In this document: positions 25,501-36,992 of the stretch, one piece after another | Layout: each line of letters begins with the position of its first letter | Position numbering within the stretch: position 1 is the stretch's first letter | The notes under the pieces: generated by a model | Seen by the model: the letters and a program-made list of their open reading frames with translations, nothing else | The model's database searches: none | What the model was told of the DNA's origin: nothing | Position numbers and translations under genes: made by a program | DNA from: Halomonas heilongjiangensis | GTDB lineage: Bacteria; Pseudomonadota; Gammaproteobacteria; Pseudomonadales; Halomonadaceae | DNA: 64,000 bases | Assembly (NCBI RefSeq): GCF_002879645.1 | Contig: NZ_PNRE01000036.1 | Coordinates: forward strand, 121,302 to 185,301 | Direction: 5' to 3'

Positions 25501-26533
25501 GCTTGCCGCCGATACCGGTGGCACCCTCGTCGCGGATCTCGCCGCCGGCACCGGTGGCCGCTCCGGGGTGAGGCGCGATGGCGGTGGGATGGTTGTGGGT
25601 CTCGACCTTCATCAGGATCTGGATCGGCTCCTGGGAGGTGCCGTAGACGGCCTTCTCGGCGGCCTTGCCGGTGAGCGGTGCGGCGAAGAAGCGCCCTGCC
25701 TCGCAGCCCCGGATCACCGCGGCATTGTCGCTGTAGGCCGAGAGAATGTTATCGGGCGAGGCCTGGTGGGTGTTCTTGATCATCTTGAACAGCGAGTGGC
25801 TCTGCGCCTCGCCGTCGATCACCCAGTCGGCGTTGAAGATCTTGTGGCGACAGTGCTCGGAGTTGGCCTGGGCGAACATCATCAGCTCGACGTCCGCGGG
25901 GTTGCGGCCGAGCCCCCGGAAGGCATCGACCAGGTAGTCGATCTCGTCCTCGGCCAGCGCCAGGCCGAGCTCGACGTTGGCGGTTGCCAGCGCTTCCCGC
26001 CCCCCCTCGAGGATGTCGACGCTGCCCAGCGGTGCCGGCTCATGGTGAGCGAAGAGGCGGGCGGCATCGGAGGCATCGGCCAGCACCGTCTCGGTCATGC
26101 GATCGTGCAGGGTGGCCACGATCCGGTCGAAGGCCTTCTCCGACAACATGCCCTTGAGCCTGACCCGGTAGGCGATGCCACGCTCGATCCGTCGGATCTG
26201 GGCCAGACCGCAGTTGTGGGCGATGTCGGTGGCCTTGGAAGACCAGGGCGACTGGGTGCCGATGCGCGGTACCACCAGGAACAGCTGCCCATCCCGGTGA
26301 GCATCGGAACCGACGGCCGGCGGCTCGGCACTGGCGCCCTCGTCCCTGGCCCCATAGTCCAGCAACCGCTCCAGCACGGCCAGGTCGTCGCCGGCCAGCT
26401 CGCCGTCGTGGTCGACGAAATGCACATAGTCGGCGTGCAGCGACTCGACGTCGGCAACGGTGTCGCGCAGGGCGGCCAGCAGCTTGGCATGACGGAAAGC
26501 GGAGAGGGCGGGCGCGCCTCGCAGTTCGAGCAT
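22556..26533 (-). CDS. purL: Phosphoribosylformylglycinamidine synthase
   Basis: A 1325-residue enzyme of the large single-chain PurL type, converting FGAR, glutamine and ATP to FGAM in purine synthesis. Visible parts are the N-terminal and linker region (to about 150), two AIRS-like halves ([37 protein letters not shown] and [10 protein letters not shown]), and the glutamine amidotransferase at about 1040-1325 ([25 protein letters not shown] with the catalytic Cys, FVRNES). The start [11 protein letters not shown] at 26533 matches the family; the longer frame adds 21 arginine-rich residues and was rejected. Confidence 0.96.
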   Translation of the reverse strand: MLELRGAPALSAFRHAKLLAALRDTVADVESLHADYVHFVDHDGELAGDDLAVLERLLDYGARDEGASAEPPAVGSDAHRDGQLFLVVPRIGTQSPWSSKATDIAHNCGLAQIRRIERGIAYRVRLKGMLSEKAFDRIVATLHDRMTETVLADASDAARLFAHHEPAPLGSVDILEGGREALATANVELGLALAEDEIDYLVDAFRGLGRNPADVELMMFAQANSEHCRHKIFNADWVIDGEAQSHSLFKMIKNTHQASPDNILSAYSDNAAVIRGCEAGRFFAAPLTGKAAEKAVYGTSQEPIQILMKVETHNHPTAIAPHPGAATGAGGEIRDEGATGIGGKPKAGLTGFTVSNLRIPEFVQPWEAFDYGKPDRMQSALTIMLDGPIGGAAFNNEFGRPNLAGYFRSYEQDALGADGIERRGFHKPIMIAGGYGNIRDGHVQKGEIPVGGKLIVMGGPAMLIGLGGGAASSMASGTSSADLDFASVQRGNPEIERRAQEVIDRCWALGEANPIRFIHDVGAGGLSNALPELVKDGERGGRFELRAVPNAEPGMSPLEIWCNEAQERYVLAVAPEDLETFDALCRRERCPYAVVGEALEAHRLEVRDGHFDSQPVDLPMSVLFGKPPKMQREFTREVNELPGVMLDNLDLREAMDRVLRLPAVASKGFLITIGDRSITGQVARDQMVGPWQVPVADVAVTTASFDTHAGEAMAMGERPPVALIDPAASARLAVAEAITNLAAAPIDKLGDIKLSANWMSAADHPGENQALYDAVHAVGMELCPALGIAIPVGKDSMSMRTAWRERKGSGDGAGEADEKSVTSPLSLVVTGFAPVTDALKTLTPQINLEQDESDLILIDLGGGRNRLGGSALAQVYGQVGNECPDLDDPEDLKAFFAVIQGLNAEGKLLAYHDRSDGGLLVTLLEMAFAAHAGLEIKLDWLIDEPYEAVDALFAEELGAVIQVNRRHTEEVLAQFAAAGIETCGVIARPRYDDQVRVTLFEEPLLETTRLLTQRTWAETSYRMQALRDNADCAKSEFDGLLDDRDPGLSASPTFEVDEDIAAPFINRTRPTVAVLREQGVNGQLEMAWAFDHAGFEAVDVHMSDILEGRVSLARFQGLVACGGFSYGDVLGAGGGWAKSVLFNARAREQFAAFFGRDDSFALGVCNGCQMLAQLKELIPGAESWPRFVRNESEQFEARVAMVQVEKSPSVLLAGMEGSRLPIAVAHGEGRAEFRDSAHLRRIQGSGQVALRYVDNYGQVTTRYPANPNGSPSGITGLTTPDGRVTIMMPHPERVVRAVTNSWRPAEWTRDGAWVRLFRNARVWLG

Positions 26534-26692
26534 GTCTTGGAGCCTCTGAAACGGATATCTATCGGGGGGCCGCGGCCTGCGGCAACGAGCGCACATGATA
26601 CTGGAAAGCGAGGGTGGCGAGAAATCGCACGGATGACAGCGTGCCCCCCGCTGGTTATGGTAACGGGTCCCCCGTCGTCATCCAGTACCCGA

Positions 26693-28156
26693 ATGCCTGC
26701 AGCCCTGTCCGACCACTTCCGGCGCTTCCGGCGCGGCTACGCCGCCCTGGCCATCGCGCTGACCCTGGGGCTCCTGCCGGAGCACCCCGGAGTACCCGAT
26801 GGCCGGCATCTGGACGAGATACTGGCGCGCGACTTCCTCAGCGTGCACACCCGCAACACCCCCACCACCTACTACGAGGGGCGACAGGGCCCTACCGGCT
26901 TCGAATACGAGCTGATGCGACGCTTCGTCGATCACCTCGGCGTCAGCCTGACCCTGGATGCCAGTCACAACATCCCGGAGGTGCTCGAGACGGTCCGGCG
27001 TGACGGCGATCTGGGTGCCGCCGCCCTGCCGCTGGACCCGACCCTGGACGGCGTGATCTTCAGCCGGCCGATCCTCGACCTGCAGCCACTGCTGGTCTAC
27101 CGCCGGGGACTGCCGCCGGTGAAGCGCCTCGACGATCTGGACGGCCTGGCGATCGCCACCCTGGGCGGTTCCGGTACCGATCTGGTGCTTCGCGAACTAC
27201 AGGCCGAGCACCCCGGGCTGAGTTGGCGGGAATCCATCGACCTGGAGGTGGCCGAACTGCTCGGCCTGGTCGAGAACGGCACCCTGGACGCCGCGGTGGT
27301 CTTCGACCATCAGTTCCGTCTCAACCGGCTGTTCTTCCCCGGCGTGGAGCGAGGTTTCGTACTCGGCGAGCCGCTCTCCATGGCCTGGGCCTTCCCCGCC
27401 GGACGCGGCCTTGGGCTGGTCGAGGAGGCCAACCGCTTCCTCGAGGCACTGCGGGTGGAGGGCGAGCTGGATCAGCTGGTGGCCCGCTACTTCGGTCACG
27501 ACGACTATCTGGAGTACGTCGGCGCCCGCACCTTCATCACCCATGTGAACGAGCGCCTGCCGGGGTACGCCGAGCTGTTCCGCGACGCCGCGAGGGACAC
27601 TCGCTTCGACTGGAAGCTGCTGGCCGCACTGGGCTATCAGGAGTCCCACTGGGACCCGGAGGCCACCTCCCCCACCGGGGTGCGCGGCTTGATGATGCTG
27701 ACCCTGCCCACCGCCGGCGAGCTGGACGTCGACGACCGTCTCGATCCGGAGCAGAGCATCTCGGGCGGGGCCCGCTACCTGCGCAGCCTGAAGGACCGCC
27801 TGCCCGAGTCGATCACCGGCGACGACCGGCTGTTCATGGCCATGGCCGCCTACAACGTGGGGCTCGGGCATCTCTACGACGCCCGTGACATCGCCGAGCG
27901 GCGCGGCGGCGACCCGGATCGCTGGGCCGACGTCCGCGAGGCGCTGCCGCTGCTGCAGGAACGGGAGTGGCACAGCAAGACCCGGCACGGCTATGCCCGC
28001 GGTGGCGAGCCGGTGCTCTACGTACGCAATATCCGTCGCTACCACGAGATTCTCGCCTACATGGACCGCAGCCAGCAGCAGTTCCATCGCCTCAATGCCC
28101 GGCTGCCCGACGCCCAGGAGAGCAGCGTGTTCGAACTCGTCCCCCCGGTCATGTAG
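26693..28156 (+). CDS. mltF: Membrane-bound lytic murein transglycosylase F
   Basis: A 487-residue protein. A membrane or signal segment lies near residues 14-25. A periplasmic amino-acid-binding-like domain follows at about 35-270 ([35 protein letters not shown]). The SLT domain lies at about 290-430, with the catalytic Glu in [20 protein letters not shown], then [10 protein letters not shown] and [13 protein letters not shown]. MltF cleaves peptidoglycan glycan strands with formation of anhydro-muropeptides. The start at 26693 is a choice; an in-frame ATG at 26657 is also possible. It is divergent from purL, a neighbourhood common in gammaproteobacteria. Confidence 0.92.
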   Translation: MPAALSDHFRRFRRGYAALAIALTLGLLPEHPGVPDGRHLDEILARDFLSVHTRNTPTTYYEGRQGPTGFEYELMRRFVDHLGVSLTLDASHNIPEVLETVRRDGDLGAAALPLDPTLDGVIFSRPILDLQPLLVYRRGLPPVKRLDDLDGLAIATLGGSGTDLVLRELQAEHPGLSWRESIDLEVAELLGLVENGTLDAAVVFDHQFRLNRLFFPGVERGFVLGEPLSMAWAFPAGRGLGLVEEANRFLEALRVEGELDQLVARYFGHDDYLEYVGARTFITHVNERLPGYAELFRDAARDTRFDWKLLAALGYQESHWDPEATSPTGVRGLMMLTLPTAGELDVDDRLDPEQSISGGARYLRSLKDRLPESITGDDRLFMAMAAYNVGLGHLYDARDIAERRGGDPDRWADVREALPLLQEREWHSKTRHGYARGGEPVLYVRNIRRYHEILAYMDRSQQQFHRLNARLPDAQESSVFELVPPVM

Positions 28157-28162
28157 GGCGGA

Positions 28163-29535
<1,373 letters not shown>

Positions 29536-29597
29536 GGCACCGCCCTCTCCCCGCCACTGGCAATGCCCCGGGGTTGTCACTATCATCGCCTACGAAC

Positions 29598-29673
29598 GCC
29601 GGTGTAGCTCAGTCGGTAGAGCAACGCACTCGTAATGCGTAGGTCGTAGGTTCGACTCCTATCACCGGCACCA
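29598..29673 (+). tRNA. tRNA-Thr(CGT)
   Basis: A 76-base cloverleaf with encoded CCA. Acceptor GCCGGTG pairs with CACCGGC, the D-arm is GCTC...GAGC, the anticodon loop CTCGTAA gives CGT, and the T-loop is TTCGACT. No integrase or attachment duplication is visible beside it. Confidence 0.96.
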
Positions 29674-29738
29674 GAAGACACCACGAGACAGCCGCCCGGC
29701 AGATGCCGCGCGGCTGTCTTCGTCTGCACGGGGCGCAC

Positions 29739-30614
29739 TCAGGTCTCGATGCCCGGGGTGGCCGGTTCGCGCGCACGCGGGCGGGGCGTGGGAACATCGG
29801 TGGAGAGTTCGAGCTCGTGCTCCTCGCCTTCCTGCCAGTAGCGCAGCCGGGCATCCTCATCCTCGGGCGTGTCGCGAACCAGCTCGAGAAAGTGCATCGG
29901 GGTCTCCGGCGGCTCGCCGTTCACCTCGAGCAGCATCGACCCCGGGGCCATGCCCGCTTCCAGGGCCGGGCCGCTGACGTCGCTGACCAGCAGGCCGGTT
30001 TCTTCCGGCAACCCGAGGGCCTCGCGCAGGTCGTCGTCGAGAGGCGTGACCGTGATGCCCAGTGCCACCACCACCTGGTCGGCGAACCCTTCGTACTCGA
30101 TCTCGCGAGCGGCTTCCAGCACCTGGGGGGCGACGTGGATGCTCGCCCCGGCGGTGAGGGCCAGGGCGATGGCATCGCTGGGCCGGCTGTCGATGCGCAC
30201 CGGATCGTCACGCCCCGCCAGACGCAGCTCGAGCATGCCGAGGAAGGTGTTGTCGACGATGGCGTCGACATAGACCCGCTCCAGGCTCACCTCGATGCCA
30301 TCGAGCACGTCGCCGAGCAGTTCGTGGGTCATCGGTCGACGGGGCCGATCGCCGCTCAGGCCTCGCAGGATGGCGCCGGCCTCCACCGGGCCGATGAAGA
30401 TCGGGATCACTTCCCGGGCACCGGGTTCGCGCAGCAACACCACCGGCACGCCACCGAACCCGGCGATGCCGACGGTGGCGACTTCCACCTCGACCATGGT
30501 GTCCGGTTCGGCGGCGAGTTCCCGTGCGGCCGCCTGCCCCCAGGCAACCAGCAGCACGACGAGCAACGACAGCGCCAGGAGGCGCCGGAGCGACGGCAGA
30601 AAGGTGGGGGACAT
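29739..30614 (-). CDS. Exported bifunctional-nuclease-domain (DUF151) protein with PDZ-like end
   Basis: A 291-residue protein from the ATG at 30614 (MSPTFLPSL). A hydrophobic signal segment (about 9-30, ending GQAAAREL) is followed by a DUF151/BFN domain at about 38-180: VVLLREPGAREVIPIFIGPV, RPMTHELLGDVLDG, RIDSRPSDAIALAL. The C-terminal part (about 190-270) has a PDZ-like pattern, GLLVSDVSGPALEAGMAPGS and LLEVNGEPPETP. BFN domains are usually found in cytoplasmic proteins, so the signal sequence and PDZ suggest a periplasmic role that may not be nucleolytic. The last 20 residues are Pro/Arg-rich. Confidence 0.75.
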   Translation of the reverse strand: MSPTFLPSLRRLLALSLLVVLLVAWGQAAARELAAEPDTMVEVEVATVGIAGFGGVPVVLLREPGAREVIPIFIGPVEAGAILRGLSGDRPRRPMTHELLGDVLDGIEVSLERVYVDAIVDNTFLGMLELRLAGRDDPVRIDSRPSDAIALALTAGASIHVAPQVLEAAREIEYEGFADQVVVALGITVTPLDDDLREALGLPEETGLLVSDVSGPALEAGMAPGSMLLEVNGEPPETPMHFLELVRDTPEDEDARLRYWQEGEEHELELSTDVPTPRPRAREPATPGIET

Positions 30615-30765
30615 GGGCGCCTCGCGACCGCCGGCCCCGACGGTTGGGCAGGATCGTGCCGGCGGCAGAGTGAATGCCCTTTCAGCATGGCAGCCTCGTC
30701 GCCGCCGCGCCATACGGGCGGCAGGCAGCGTCACGCCGGCCGCTCGCCCTGCCCCGGCACGCTGC

Positions 30766-32043
30766 TCAGCCGGTCTTGACCCTCATCAATTCGTCCCAGC
30801 GGGTGGTGTAGCGCGGAGTGCGACGCTCGCAGCGCAGCGCCCAGGGGCTGTCCTGGCGAGGCAGGCCGAAGCGCACGGTATCGCGCCCCATCTCGCGGTT
30901 GAGGCGGTCCACCGTGGCCATCAGGCGCTGGCTACGGCCGCGTGTGGTCTCGCTCTGCACCTCTTCCAGCAGCGAGAGCTGGCGCGCCTGCCCACTCACC
31001 AGGTCGAGCAGCATGACGCCGCATTTCTGGTAGCGATATCCCTCGCGAAGGATCGCCGCGAGTCCACGGCCGGCGGCCTCGAGCAGGTCGCGGCTATCGG
31101 CGGAGGGCCGTGCCAGCGGCACCACCACGCTATTGCGGTACTGGGGAGCGCCCACCGGGAAGGGGCTGGTGCGCAGGAACACCTGGACGGCCCGGGCCAG
31201 GCTCCCCTGGCGGCGCAGTTTCTCGGCCGCCCGGGCGGCGTGCTGGCGCACCGCTGCCTGCAGGTCGCTCGGCTCGCCGGTCAGGCGGCCGAAGGAGCGC
31301 GACACCAGGATCCGCTGGCGCGGTTCGGCCAGATCCTCGATGTCGATGGCCGGATGGCCACGCAACTCCCAGACCAGGCGTTCCATCACCACCGAGAAGG
31401 CGCGGCGAATGCGCGCGGGGTCCGCCTGGCGTAGCTGCCAGGCCGTGTCGATGCCCATCAGCGCCAGCCGTTCACCGGTGCGGCGCGCCACGCCCCACAG
31501 CTCGACCACCGGCAGCCGTTCGAGGACATGGCGGGTCACGTCGCTGTCGGCCTCGAGCGGGCAGACGCCCTCGAAGGCGGGCTGCCGCTTGGCGAGCCGA
31601 TTGGCCACCTTGGCCAGCACCCGGGTCGGCGCCACACCCACGCAGACCGGCAAACCGGTGTCGCGGCGCACCGTCTCGCGCAGCCGCTGGCCATGGGCCT
31701 CGAGGGTAGCCGGCTCGATACCGGCGAAGCCCAGGAAGCTCTCGTCGATGGAATACACCTCCACGTCCGGCGAGAACTCGGCGAGGATCGCATTCACCCG
31801 CCGCGACATGTCGCCGTAGAGCGCGTAATTGCTCGAGAGCAGCACCGCCTGGCGCCGAATGGCCGGTGGCAGCAGGTGCATCGGCGCCCCCATGGCGACG
31901 CCCAGCGCCTTGAGCTCCCGGGAGCGAGCCACTACGCAGCCGTCGTTGTTGGAGAGCACCCCCACCGGCAGCCCCTCGAGGCGCGGGGCGAAGGCGCGTT
32001 CGCAGCTGACATAGAAATCGTTGACGTCGACCAGGGCGATCAC
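30766..32043 (-). CDS. umuC: DNA polymerase V catalytic subunit
   Basis: A 425-residue Y-family polymerase. [13 protein letters not shown] and [10 protein letters not shown] carry the active-site carboxylates; [17 protein letters not shown] lies in the palm/thumb; a little-finger domain and the conserved UmuC C-terminus ([16 protein letters not shown]) follow. It starts with GTG, overlapping the umuD stop (GTGA), so translation is coupled. It performs translesion synthesis with UmuD'. Regulated by the LexA box before umuD. Confidence 0.93.
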   Translation of the reverse strand: MIALVDVNDFYVSCERAFAPRLEGLPVGVLSNNDGCVVARSRELKALGVAMGAPMHLLPPAIRRQAVLLSSNYALYGDMSRRVNAILAEFSPDVEVYSIDESFLGFAGIEPATLEAHGQRLRETVRRDTGLPVCVGVAPTRVLAKVANRLAKRQPAFEGVCPLEADSDVTRHVLERLPVVELWGVARRTGERLALMGIDTAWQLRQADPARIRRAFSVVMERLVWELRGHPAIDIEDLAEPRQRILVSRSFGRLTGEPSDLQAAVRQHAARAAEKLRRQGSLARAVQVFLRTSPFPVGAPQYRNSVVVPLARPSADSRDLLEAAGRGLAAILREGYRYQKCGVMLLDLVSGQARQLSLLEEVQSETTRGRSQRLMATVDRLNREMGRDTVRFGLPRQDSPWALRCERRTPRYTTRWDELMRVKTG

Positions 32044-32492
32044 GGCGCCGCCCCCGGCAGGGCGTGGAGCACATGGGTCACCACGCCCCACACCTGGCAC
32101 TCGCGTCCCTCCAGCGGGATCGGCGCAAACCGCGGATTGCTGGCCAGCAGCACGGTGCGCGCCCCGAGGCGAGCCAGCCGCTTGACGGTGGGCTCGCCGT
32201 CCACGGCGATGACGACCACCCGGCCGGGCAGCGGCTCGAGGCTACGATCGACCACCAGCAGGTCACCGTCGTGGATGCCGTCGCCGAGCATGGAGTCGCC
32301 CTCGGCGCGCACGAAGTAGGTCGAGGCCGGCCGGCGCACCACATGGGCGTGCAGGTCGATCTCGACGTCCAGATGGTCATCCGCGGGGCTGGGGAAACCG
32401 GCCCGTACCCGGCAGCCCATCAGCGGCTGCGCCCCGCCCCCGGATCCGAGGACGGCGCGACCACTCACGCACACCCGAGCAGCGAACGACAT
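32040..32492 (-). CDS. umuD: Translesion polymerase accessory protein, S24 peptidase
   Basis: A 150-residue self-cleaving S24 protein. The cleavage site is AG in [11 protein letters not shown], the nucleophile Ser is in [20 protein letters not shown], and the Lys is in [10 protein letters not shown]. The second ATG (32492) is chosen because GGGAG lies six bases upstream, whereas it directly abuts the first ATG (32498). RecA-stimulated cleavage would give UmuD'. First gene of a SOS operon with umuC. Confidence 0.93.
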   Translation of the reverse strand: MSFAARVCVSGRAVLGSGGGAQPLMGCRVRAGFPSPADDHLDVEIDLHAHVVRRPASTYFVRAEGDSMLGDGIHDGDLLVVDRSLEPLPGRVVVIAVDGEPTVKRLARLGARTVLLASNPRFAPIPLEGRECQVWGVVTHVLHALPGAAP

Positions 32493-32510
32493 GGACATCT
32501 CCCAGAATAA

Positions 32511-32526
32511 CTGTATCTACATACAG
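32511..32526 (-). promoter_or_regulatory. LexA (SOS) box of umuDC
   Basis: On the minus strand CTGTATGTAGATACAG fits the LexA consensus CTGT-N8-ACAG exactly, 19 bases before the umuD start codon. It implies repression by LexA and DNA-damage induction of umuDC. Confidence 0.92.
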
Positions 32527-32615
32527 TATCCGGCAGTCCGTGACGCTTGGCAAATATCGCGTCACAGGGTTGTGTGCCGTGAAGCATCCCGTCCGGCCAC
32601 CCTGCCGCCCGGTGT

Positions 32616-32903
32616 TCACTCGCGCCCGAACTGCTCGGCGAGGTAGTCCAGCACCGCCTCCCGTACCTCGGGGGCCATCTCCCACATGCCCTGCTCCTCG
32701 ACCATCCAGTCGAGCACCTCGTCCCAGGTCTCCCGGGACAGGTTCTGCTGGCGGATGATCGCCGTGGAATGGCAGGCAACACAGTTCTGGTAGGTCTCGA
32801 GCCGTCCCTCCCCCTCGGGCAGGCCATCGAAGTCGTCATCGCTGGCCTGCAGCGGCACGGCCAGCGCCATGCCGAGCAGCGCGACCGGCAGGCATCGATT
32901 CAT
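32616..32903 (-). CDS. Small c-type cytochrome, sulfite dehydrogenase partner
   Basis: A 95-residue protein with a signal peptide (about 1-20, ending LQAS) and a single heme site CVACH near residue 41. The distal Met ligand is probably one of those in MVEEQGMWEM. It starts 13 bases after the stop of the molybdopterin sulfite oxidase-like gene, the layout of SorA-SorB pairs, so it should accept electrons from that enzyme in the periplasm. No other heme motif is present. Confidence 0.82.
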   Translation of the reverse strand: MNRCLPVALLGMALAVPLQASDDDFDGLPEGEGRLETYQNCVACHSTAIIRQQNLSRETWDEVLDWMVEEQGMWEMAPEVREAVLDYLAEQFGRE

Positions 32904-32916
32904 CGTCACCCCCGGG

Positions 32917-34233
32917 TCAGACGGCGACGACCGCGATGCGGTGCTGGGAGTTATTGAGATAGCCCCGGGGGTTCCATCCCGGCACCACCGCCGGCTGCAT
33001 GTCGCCGTGGTCGTCCGTGGCCCGGGCCCACACTTCGAAGTAGCCCGGTGACGGCAGCGCGATCTCGGCACGCCAGTGCTGCCAGGCATAGGGGTTGGCC
33101 GGCTCGTCCAACTCGGCCTCCTGCCAGGTGGCACCGAAGTCGATGGAGAGGTGCATGGCCGCGACCTGGCGGTCCCCCGCCCAGGCGTGGCCACGCACCG
33201 CCAGCGCTTCGCCACTGGGCGCCTCGACCCGGGTCTGTGGATGGGTGATGACCGACTTCACCGGCATCGATTCCATCACCACCATGTCCTCGTCGGGCAC
33301 CTCGGCGCCCGGCTCCACCGGATGGCGCGGTACCCGATAGGAGTGACCGGTCATGCCCTGGCCGTCATGCTCCCGGTCGCGCACCCAGATCCGGGTCACC
33401 CACTTCTGGGAGCAGGAGCCGGGCCAGCCGGGCACCAGGATCCGCAGCGGCCCACCGTGGGCCAGCGGCAGCGGCTCGCCGTTCATCTCCCAGACCAGCA
33501 TGTTCTGCTCCTCCAGCGCCTTCTCGATCGGCACGCCGCGGCTGAGCGCCTCCCGCTCCGGGTCACCGGAGAGATGCGGGTCGGCGCCGTAGTGGGCGGT
33601 GTAGACCGCCGACGACCTGACGCCCGCCGCCTCGAGCACGTCCTTGAGCCGGCAACCGGTCCACTCGCCGTTGCCCACGGCCCCGATGACCCACTGGTTG
33701 CCCCGCGGCGAGGGGTTGAAGCCCGCGCGGCCGTTGCCGCCGCACTCCAGTTGGGCCTGGCGGGTGATCGTCTCGAAGCGCTCCCTGAGCTCGCCCAGGG
33801 TGATCTCGAAGGGCTCGTCGACCTCGCCGTCGACGCTCAGGGTCCAGCCGTCGGGGTCCGCTGCCTCGTCGGGCAGGCCGCCGTTGTTGCGCACGAAGAA
33901 GTGGCGGATCGGCGTGACGTCGTCGTCGAGCAGGTGCGGCGGCGTCTCCAGGTTCACCGGCCGGTCGTTGCGGATGATGATGCCCTCCTTGCCGAGGATC
34001 TCGAAGTTGCCCACCTCGTCGGCCAGCGCCGCCGGGATCAGCCCGCCGGGCATGTGCCGGGCGAAGGGAATCGAGGCGGCGCCCACCGCAGCGGTCATGG
34101 CGGCGAGTCCCGCACCCTTGAGAAAGCCTCGGCGATTGGTACCGGTGATGCGCCCGAACGTCAGCCAGTCGGCGCGTTCGGGGTCCTGGTCGTAGAGCTC
34201 GCGTAACCCTCTTGCCTTCTTGTCGTCGGACAT
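32917..34233 (-). CDS. Periplasmic sulfite oxidase-like molybdenum enzyme (SorA/SoxC type)
   Basis: A 438-residue protein starting at MSDDKKARG, with GGAGG six bases upstream. A Tat signal is seen near residues 30-55 (NRRGFLKGAG). The oxidoreductase domain follows with RNNGGLPDEA, LECGGNGRAGF (the molybdenum-ligand Cys) and HGGPLRILVPGWPGSCSQKW, then the dimerisation domain with VKSVITHPQT and GHAWAGDRQVAAMHLSIDFG. It oxidises sulfite to sulfate with the downstream cytochrome c as acceptor. The longer upstream frame covers DNA opposite the MgtC gene and was rejected. Confidence 0.88.
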   Translation of the reverse strand: MSDDKKARGLRELYDQDPERADWLTFGRITGTNRRGFLKGAGLAAMTAAVGAASIPFARHMPGGLIPAALADEVGNFEILGKEGIIIRNDRPVNLETPPHLLDDDVTPIRHFFVRNNGGLPDEAADPDGWTLSVDGEVDEPFEITLGELRERFETITRQAQLECGGNGRAGFNPSPRGNQWVIGAVGNGEWTGCRLKDVLEAAGVRSSAVYTAHYGADPHLSGDPEREALSRGVPIEKALEEQNMLVWEMNGEPLPLAHGGPLRILVPGWPGSCSQKWVTRIWVRDREHDGQGMTGHSYRVPRHPVEPGAEVPDEDMVVMESMPVKSVITHPQTRVEAPSGEALAVRGHAWAGDRQVAAMHLSIDFGATWQEAELDEPANPYAWQHWRAEIALPSPGYFEVWARATDDHGDMQPAVVPGWNPRGYLNNSQHRIAVVAV

Positions 34234-34434
34234 GTCTGCCTCCAAACCGTTGTCGTCATGAGGAGTGGTCGGCAGGACATCCCTATCCAGTCGGTCCTTC
34301 TCCAGCATAGCGAGAAAATCGAGGCTCGAGCCCGGGGTTTCGCAATACAGTGAAACTCTCGCAAGCACCGCGATTGATGCCGCCCGTCGCACGGTCCACC
34401 ATGAAAGCGTCGCCTCTCTGCAGGCCAGGATCCC

Positions 34435-35721
34435 ATGCCCATGGACGAGGTCGCCAGCCAGTTCATCACTGCCAACGAGACCGCCCTCCGACTGGCGGTG
34501 GCGCTGCTGCTGGGGGCGCTGATCGGCCTCGAGCGGGGCTGGGTGGCACGGGAACAGAAGTCCGGCGAACGCATCGCCGGCATCCGTACCCATGCCCTGG
34601 TGGGGCTGCTCGGCGGCATCGCCGCGCTGCTCGCCGAACGGCTCATCGCCTGGGCCTTCCCACTGCTGTTCCTGGCCGTGGCGGCCATCGGCCTGGTGGC
34701 CTGGCGGGCCCGGGTGAGCGAATACCGCGACTACAGCATCACCGGCCTGATCGGGCTGCTGCTCACCTTCTGCTTCGGTGCCATCGCGGTGGCCATCGAC
34801 CTGACCCTGGCCACCGCCTGTGCGGTGATCACCGCGGTGATCCTCGACAACAAGCGCGAGATCCACGGCCTGCTGGGCAAGCTGCAGGCCCACGAGCTCG
34901 ACGCCGGTCTCAAGCTGCTGCTGATCACCGTGGTGATGCTGCCGCTACTGCCCAACCAGGGGATGGGGCCGGGCGAGGCCCTCAATCCCTACCAGATCTG
35001 GTGGATGGTGGTGCTGATCGCCTCGATCTCCTTCGTCGGTTACTTCGCCATTCGCGTCGGCGGCCCCGAGAAGGGCATCCTCTTCACCGGCCTGTTCGCC
35101 GGGCTCAGCTCTTCCACCGCCCTGACCCTGCACTTCGCCCGCCAGTCGCGCCACAACCAGGAGGTCCAGGCGATGCTGGCCGCCGGCATCCTGCTCGCCT
35201 GCGGCACCATGTTCCCGCGCATCCTGATCTACGCCGCGGTGGTCAGCCCCGGCCTGTTGCCTCGACTGCTGTTGCCGGTCACGGTGATGGGGGCGCTGCT
35301 CTATGCTCCGGCCCTCTACTTCTGGCGCACCCGGCATCGGGCGCTCAAGCTCGACCGACCGGCGCTGATCCAGAACCCGCTGGAGCTGCGCACGGCACTG
35401 CTGTTCGGCGCCCTGCTGGCGCTGATCATGCTGCTCGGCGAGTGGCTCAGGGAGTGGCTGGGCGAGGCCGGCATCTACCTGCTGGCCGCCACCTCCGGGT
35501 TGGCCGACGTCGACGCCATCACCCTGTCGCTGACCCGCATGTCGCTGGGCCGCATCGACCCCTCCACCGCGGTGCTGGGCATCGTCATCGCCGCCGCGGT
35601 GAACAACCTGGTGAAGGCCGGCCTCGCGGCCGGCTTCGGCACCCGCCGGCTCGGCCAGCGGGTCGCCCTGCCGATGCTCGCCTCGCTGCTGGCGGGGCTG
35701 GTACTGGCCTGGCTGGTCTGA
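34435..35721 (+). CDS. MgtC/DUF4010 membrane protein
   Basis: A 428-residue integral membrane protein with about 11-12 hydrophobic segments. The first about 140 residues are MgtC-like (LLLGALIGLERGWV, GIRTHALVGLLGGIAALLAE). The rest is DUF4010, with GLSSSTALTLHFARQS and ATSGLADVDAITLSLTRM. MgtC-type proteins are linked to magnesium stress and ATPase control; the DUF4010 transport activity is unknown. It is divergent from the sulfite dehydrogenase operon. Confidence 0.85.
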   Translation: MPMDEVASQFITANETALRLAVALLLGALIGLERGWVAREQKSGERIAGIRTHALVGLLGGIAALLAERLIAWAFPLLFLAVAAIGLVAWRARVSEYRDYSITGLIGLLLTFCFGAIAVAIDLTLATACAVITAVILDNKREIHGLLGKLQAHELDAGLKLLLITVVMLPLLPNQGMGPGEALNPYQIWWMVVLIASISFVGYFAIRVGGPEKGILFTGLFAGLSSSTALTLHFARQSRHNQEVQAMLAAGILLACGTMFPRILIYAAVVSPGLLPRLLLPVTVMGALLYAPALYFWRTRHRALKLDRPALIQNPLELRTALLFGALLALIMLLGEWLREWLGEAGIYLLAATSGLADVDAITLSLTRMSLGRIDPSTAVLGIVIAAAVNNLVKAGLAAGFGTRRLGQRVALPMLASLLAGLVLAWLV

Positions 35722-35735
35722 GCCGGCGAACGCGC

Positions 35736-36992
35736 TCAATCCCGCAGGCGTTCGACCTCGGCCAGACGCCGCTCGAGGAAGCGCCGCTCTGCCGCCTGGC
35801 TCACCAGGCCCAGGGCCTCGCGGTACTGCCCGGCGGCTTCGCCGTATCGGCCCAGCCGACGCAGCAGGTCGGCCCGGGTCGCCGGCAGCAGGTGATAGCC
35901 GGGCAGGTGGATCTGCTCGAGCAGGCCAAGGCCCGTCTCCAGGCCGTCCGCCATGGCGATGGCCACGGCGCGGTTGAGGGCCACCACCGGGGTGGGCTGG
36001 AGGCCGTGGAGCAGGCTGTAGAGTGCCGCGATGCGCCGCCAGTCGGTCTCGGCCGCCGTGGGCGCCTGGGCATGCAGGGCGGCGATCGCCGCCTGGACCG
36101 TGTAAGGCCCGGCCAGCAGGGAACGCGCGTCCGGCGCGCGACCGCGCAGGGCCAGCTCGACCTGGGCGACGCCCTCGTCGATCGCCTCCCGGTCCCAGCG
36201 CGTGCGGTCCTGGTCCTCGAGCAGCACGATGTCACCGGCGGCATCGGTACGCGTCTCGCGCCGGGCGTCATGCAGCAGCATCAGCCCCAGCAGCCCCCGG
36301 GCCTCGCGTTCGGCGGGCAGCAGGCCGACCAGCAGGCGGCCGAGGCGAATCGCCTCATGGCACAGCTCGACGCGTATCAGCCGGTGGCCGTAGCTGGCGA
36401 CATAGCCCTCGTTGAAGATCAGGTAGATCACCGCCAGCACCGCCTCCAGGCGCTCGGCCAGGTCGCCGTCGCCCGGTACCTCGAAGGGAATGCCTGCGTC
36501 GCGGATCTTGGCCTTGGCACGCACCAGCCGCTGGGCCAGGGTGGGCACCGGCACCATGAAGGCCCGGGCGATCTCCTCGGTGGTGAGCCCGCCCAGGGTA
36601 CGCAGCGTCAGCGCCACCTGGGCGGGCCGGGACAGGGCGGGATGGCAGCAGGTGAAGATCAGCCGCAGGCTGTCCAGCGGCTCGGGATCGTCGGGATCCG
36701 CCGCCGACTCGAGCAGCAGCGCCAGGTGGGTCGTGAGCTCGCCCTGCTTGCGCTCGCGCATCTGCCGGTGGCGCAGCTGGTCGACGGCCTTGTGGCGGGC
36801 GGTGGCCGCCAGCCAGGAGACCGGGGTCGGCGGCACGCCTTCGGCCGGCCACTGCACCATGGCGGCCTCGAAGGCCGCCTGCAGGGCATCCTCGGCCAGC
36901 GCGAAATCGCCGAAGCGGCGGATCAGGCCGGCGAGCAGGCGGCCATACTCACGGCGATAGAGGGCGGCCAGATCCACCTGCGCGCCCATCAC
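35736..36992 (-). CDS. ECF sigma factor with C-terminal TPR-like extension
   Basis: A 418-residue protein. The N-terminal sigma-70 regions 2 and 4 lie at about 8-180 (YRREYGRLLAGLIRRFGDFA, EDALQAAFEAAMVQWP, LRTLGGLTTEEIARAFMVPV). A long helical extension (about 190-418) carries RVELCHEAIRLGRLLVGLLP and GLLGLMLLHDARR. This matches the ECF42-type class (DUF6596), which is linked to DGPF-domain partners. The YCII/DGPF gene directly upstream overlaps its start by four bases. No anti-sigma factor is seen. Confidence 0.88.
   Translation of the reverse strand: MMGAQVDLAALYRREYGRLLAGLIRRFGDFALAEDALQAAFEAAMVQWPAEGVPPTPVSWLAATARHKAVDQLRHRQMRERKQGELTTHLALLLESAADPDDPEPLDSLRLIFTCCHPALSRPAQVALTLRTLGGLTTEEIARAFMVPVPTLAQRLVRAKAKIRDAGIPFEVPGDGDLAERLEAVLAVIYLIFNEGYVASYGHRLIRVELCHEAIRLGRLLVGLLPAEREARGLLGLMLLHDARRETRTDAAGDIVLLEDQDRTRWDREAIDEGVAQVELALRGRAPDARSLLAGPYTVQAAIAALHAQAPTAAETDWRRIAALYSLLHGLQPTPVVALNRAVAIAMADGLETGLGLLEQIHLPGYHLLPATRADLLRRLGRYGEAAGQYREALGLVSQAAERRFLERRLAEVERLRD

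Noticed and set aside
23231..26692. 1641-codon plus-strand frame running opposite purL and in frame with mltF
   Set aside because: The purL frame is certain. The antisense part is a long stop-free shadow in high-GC DNA with a low-complexity product. Only the part from 26693, which encodes MltF, is real.
34234..34893. N-terminal extension of the sulfite dehydrogenase
   Set aside because: It overlaps the MgtC gene in antisense; the Tat signal and the GGAGG site fix the start at 34233.
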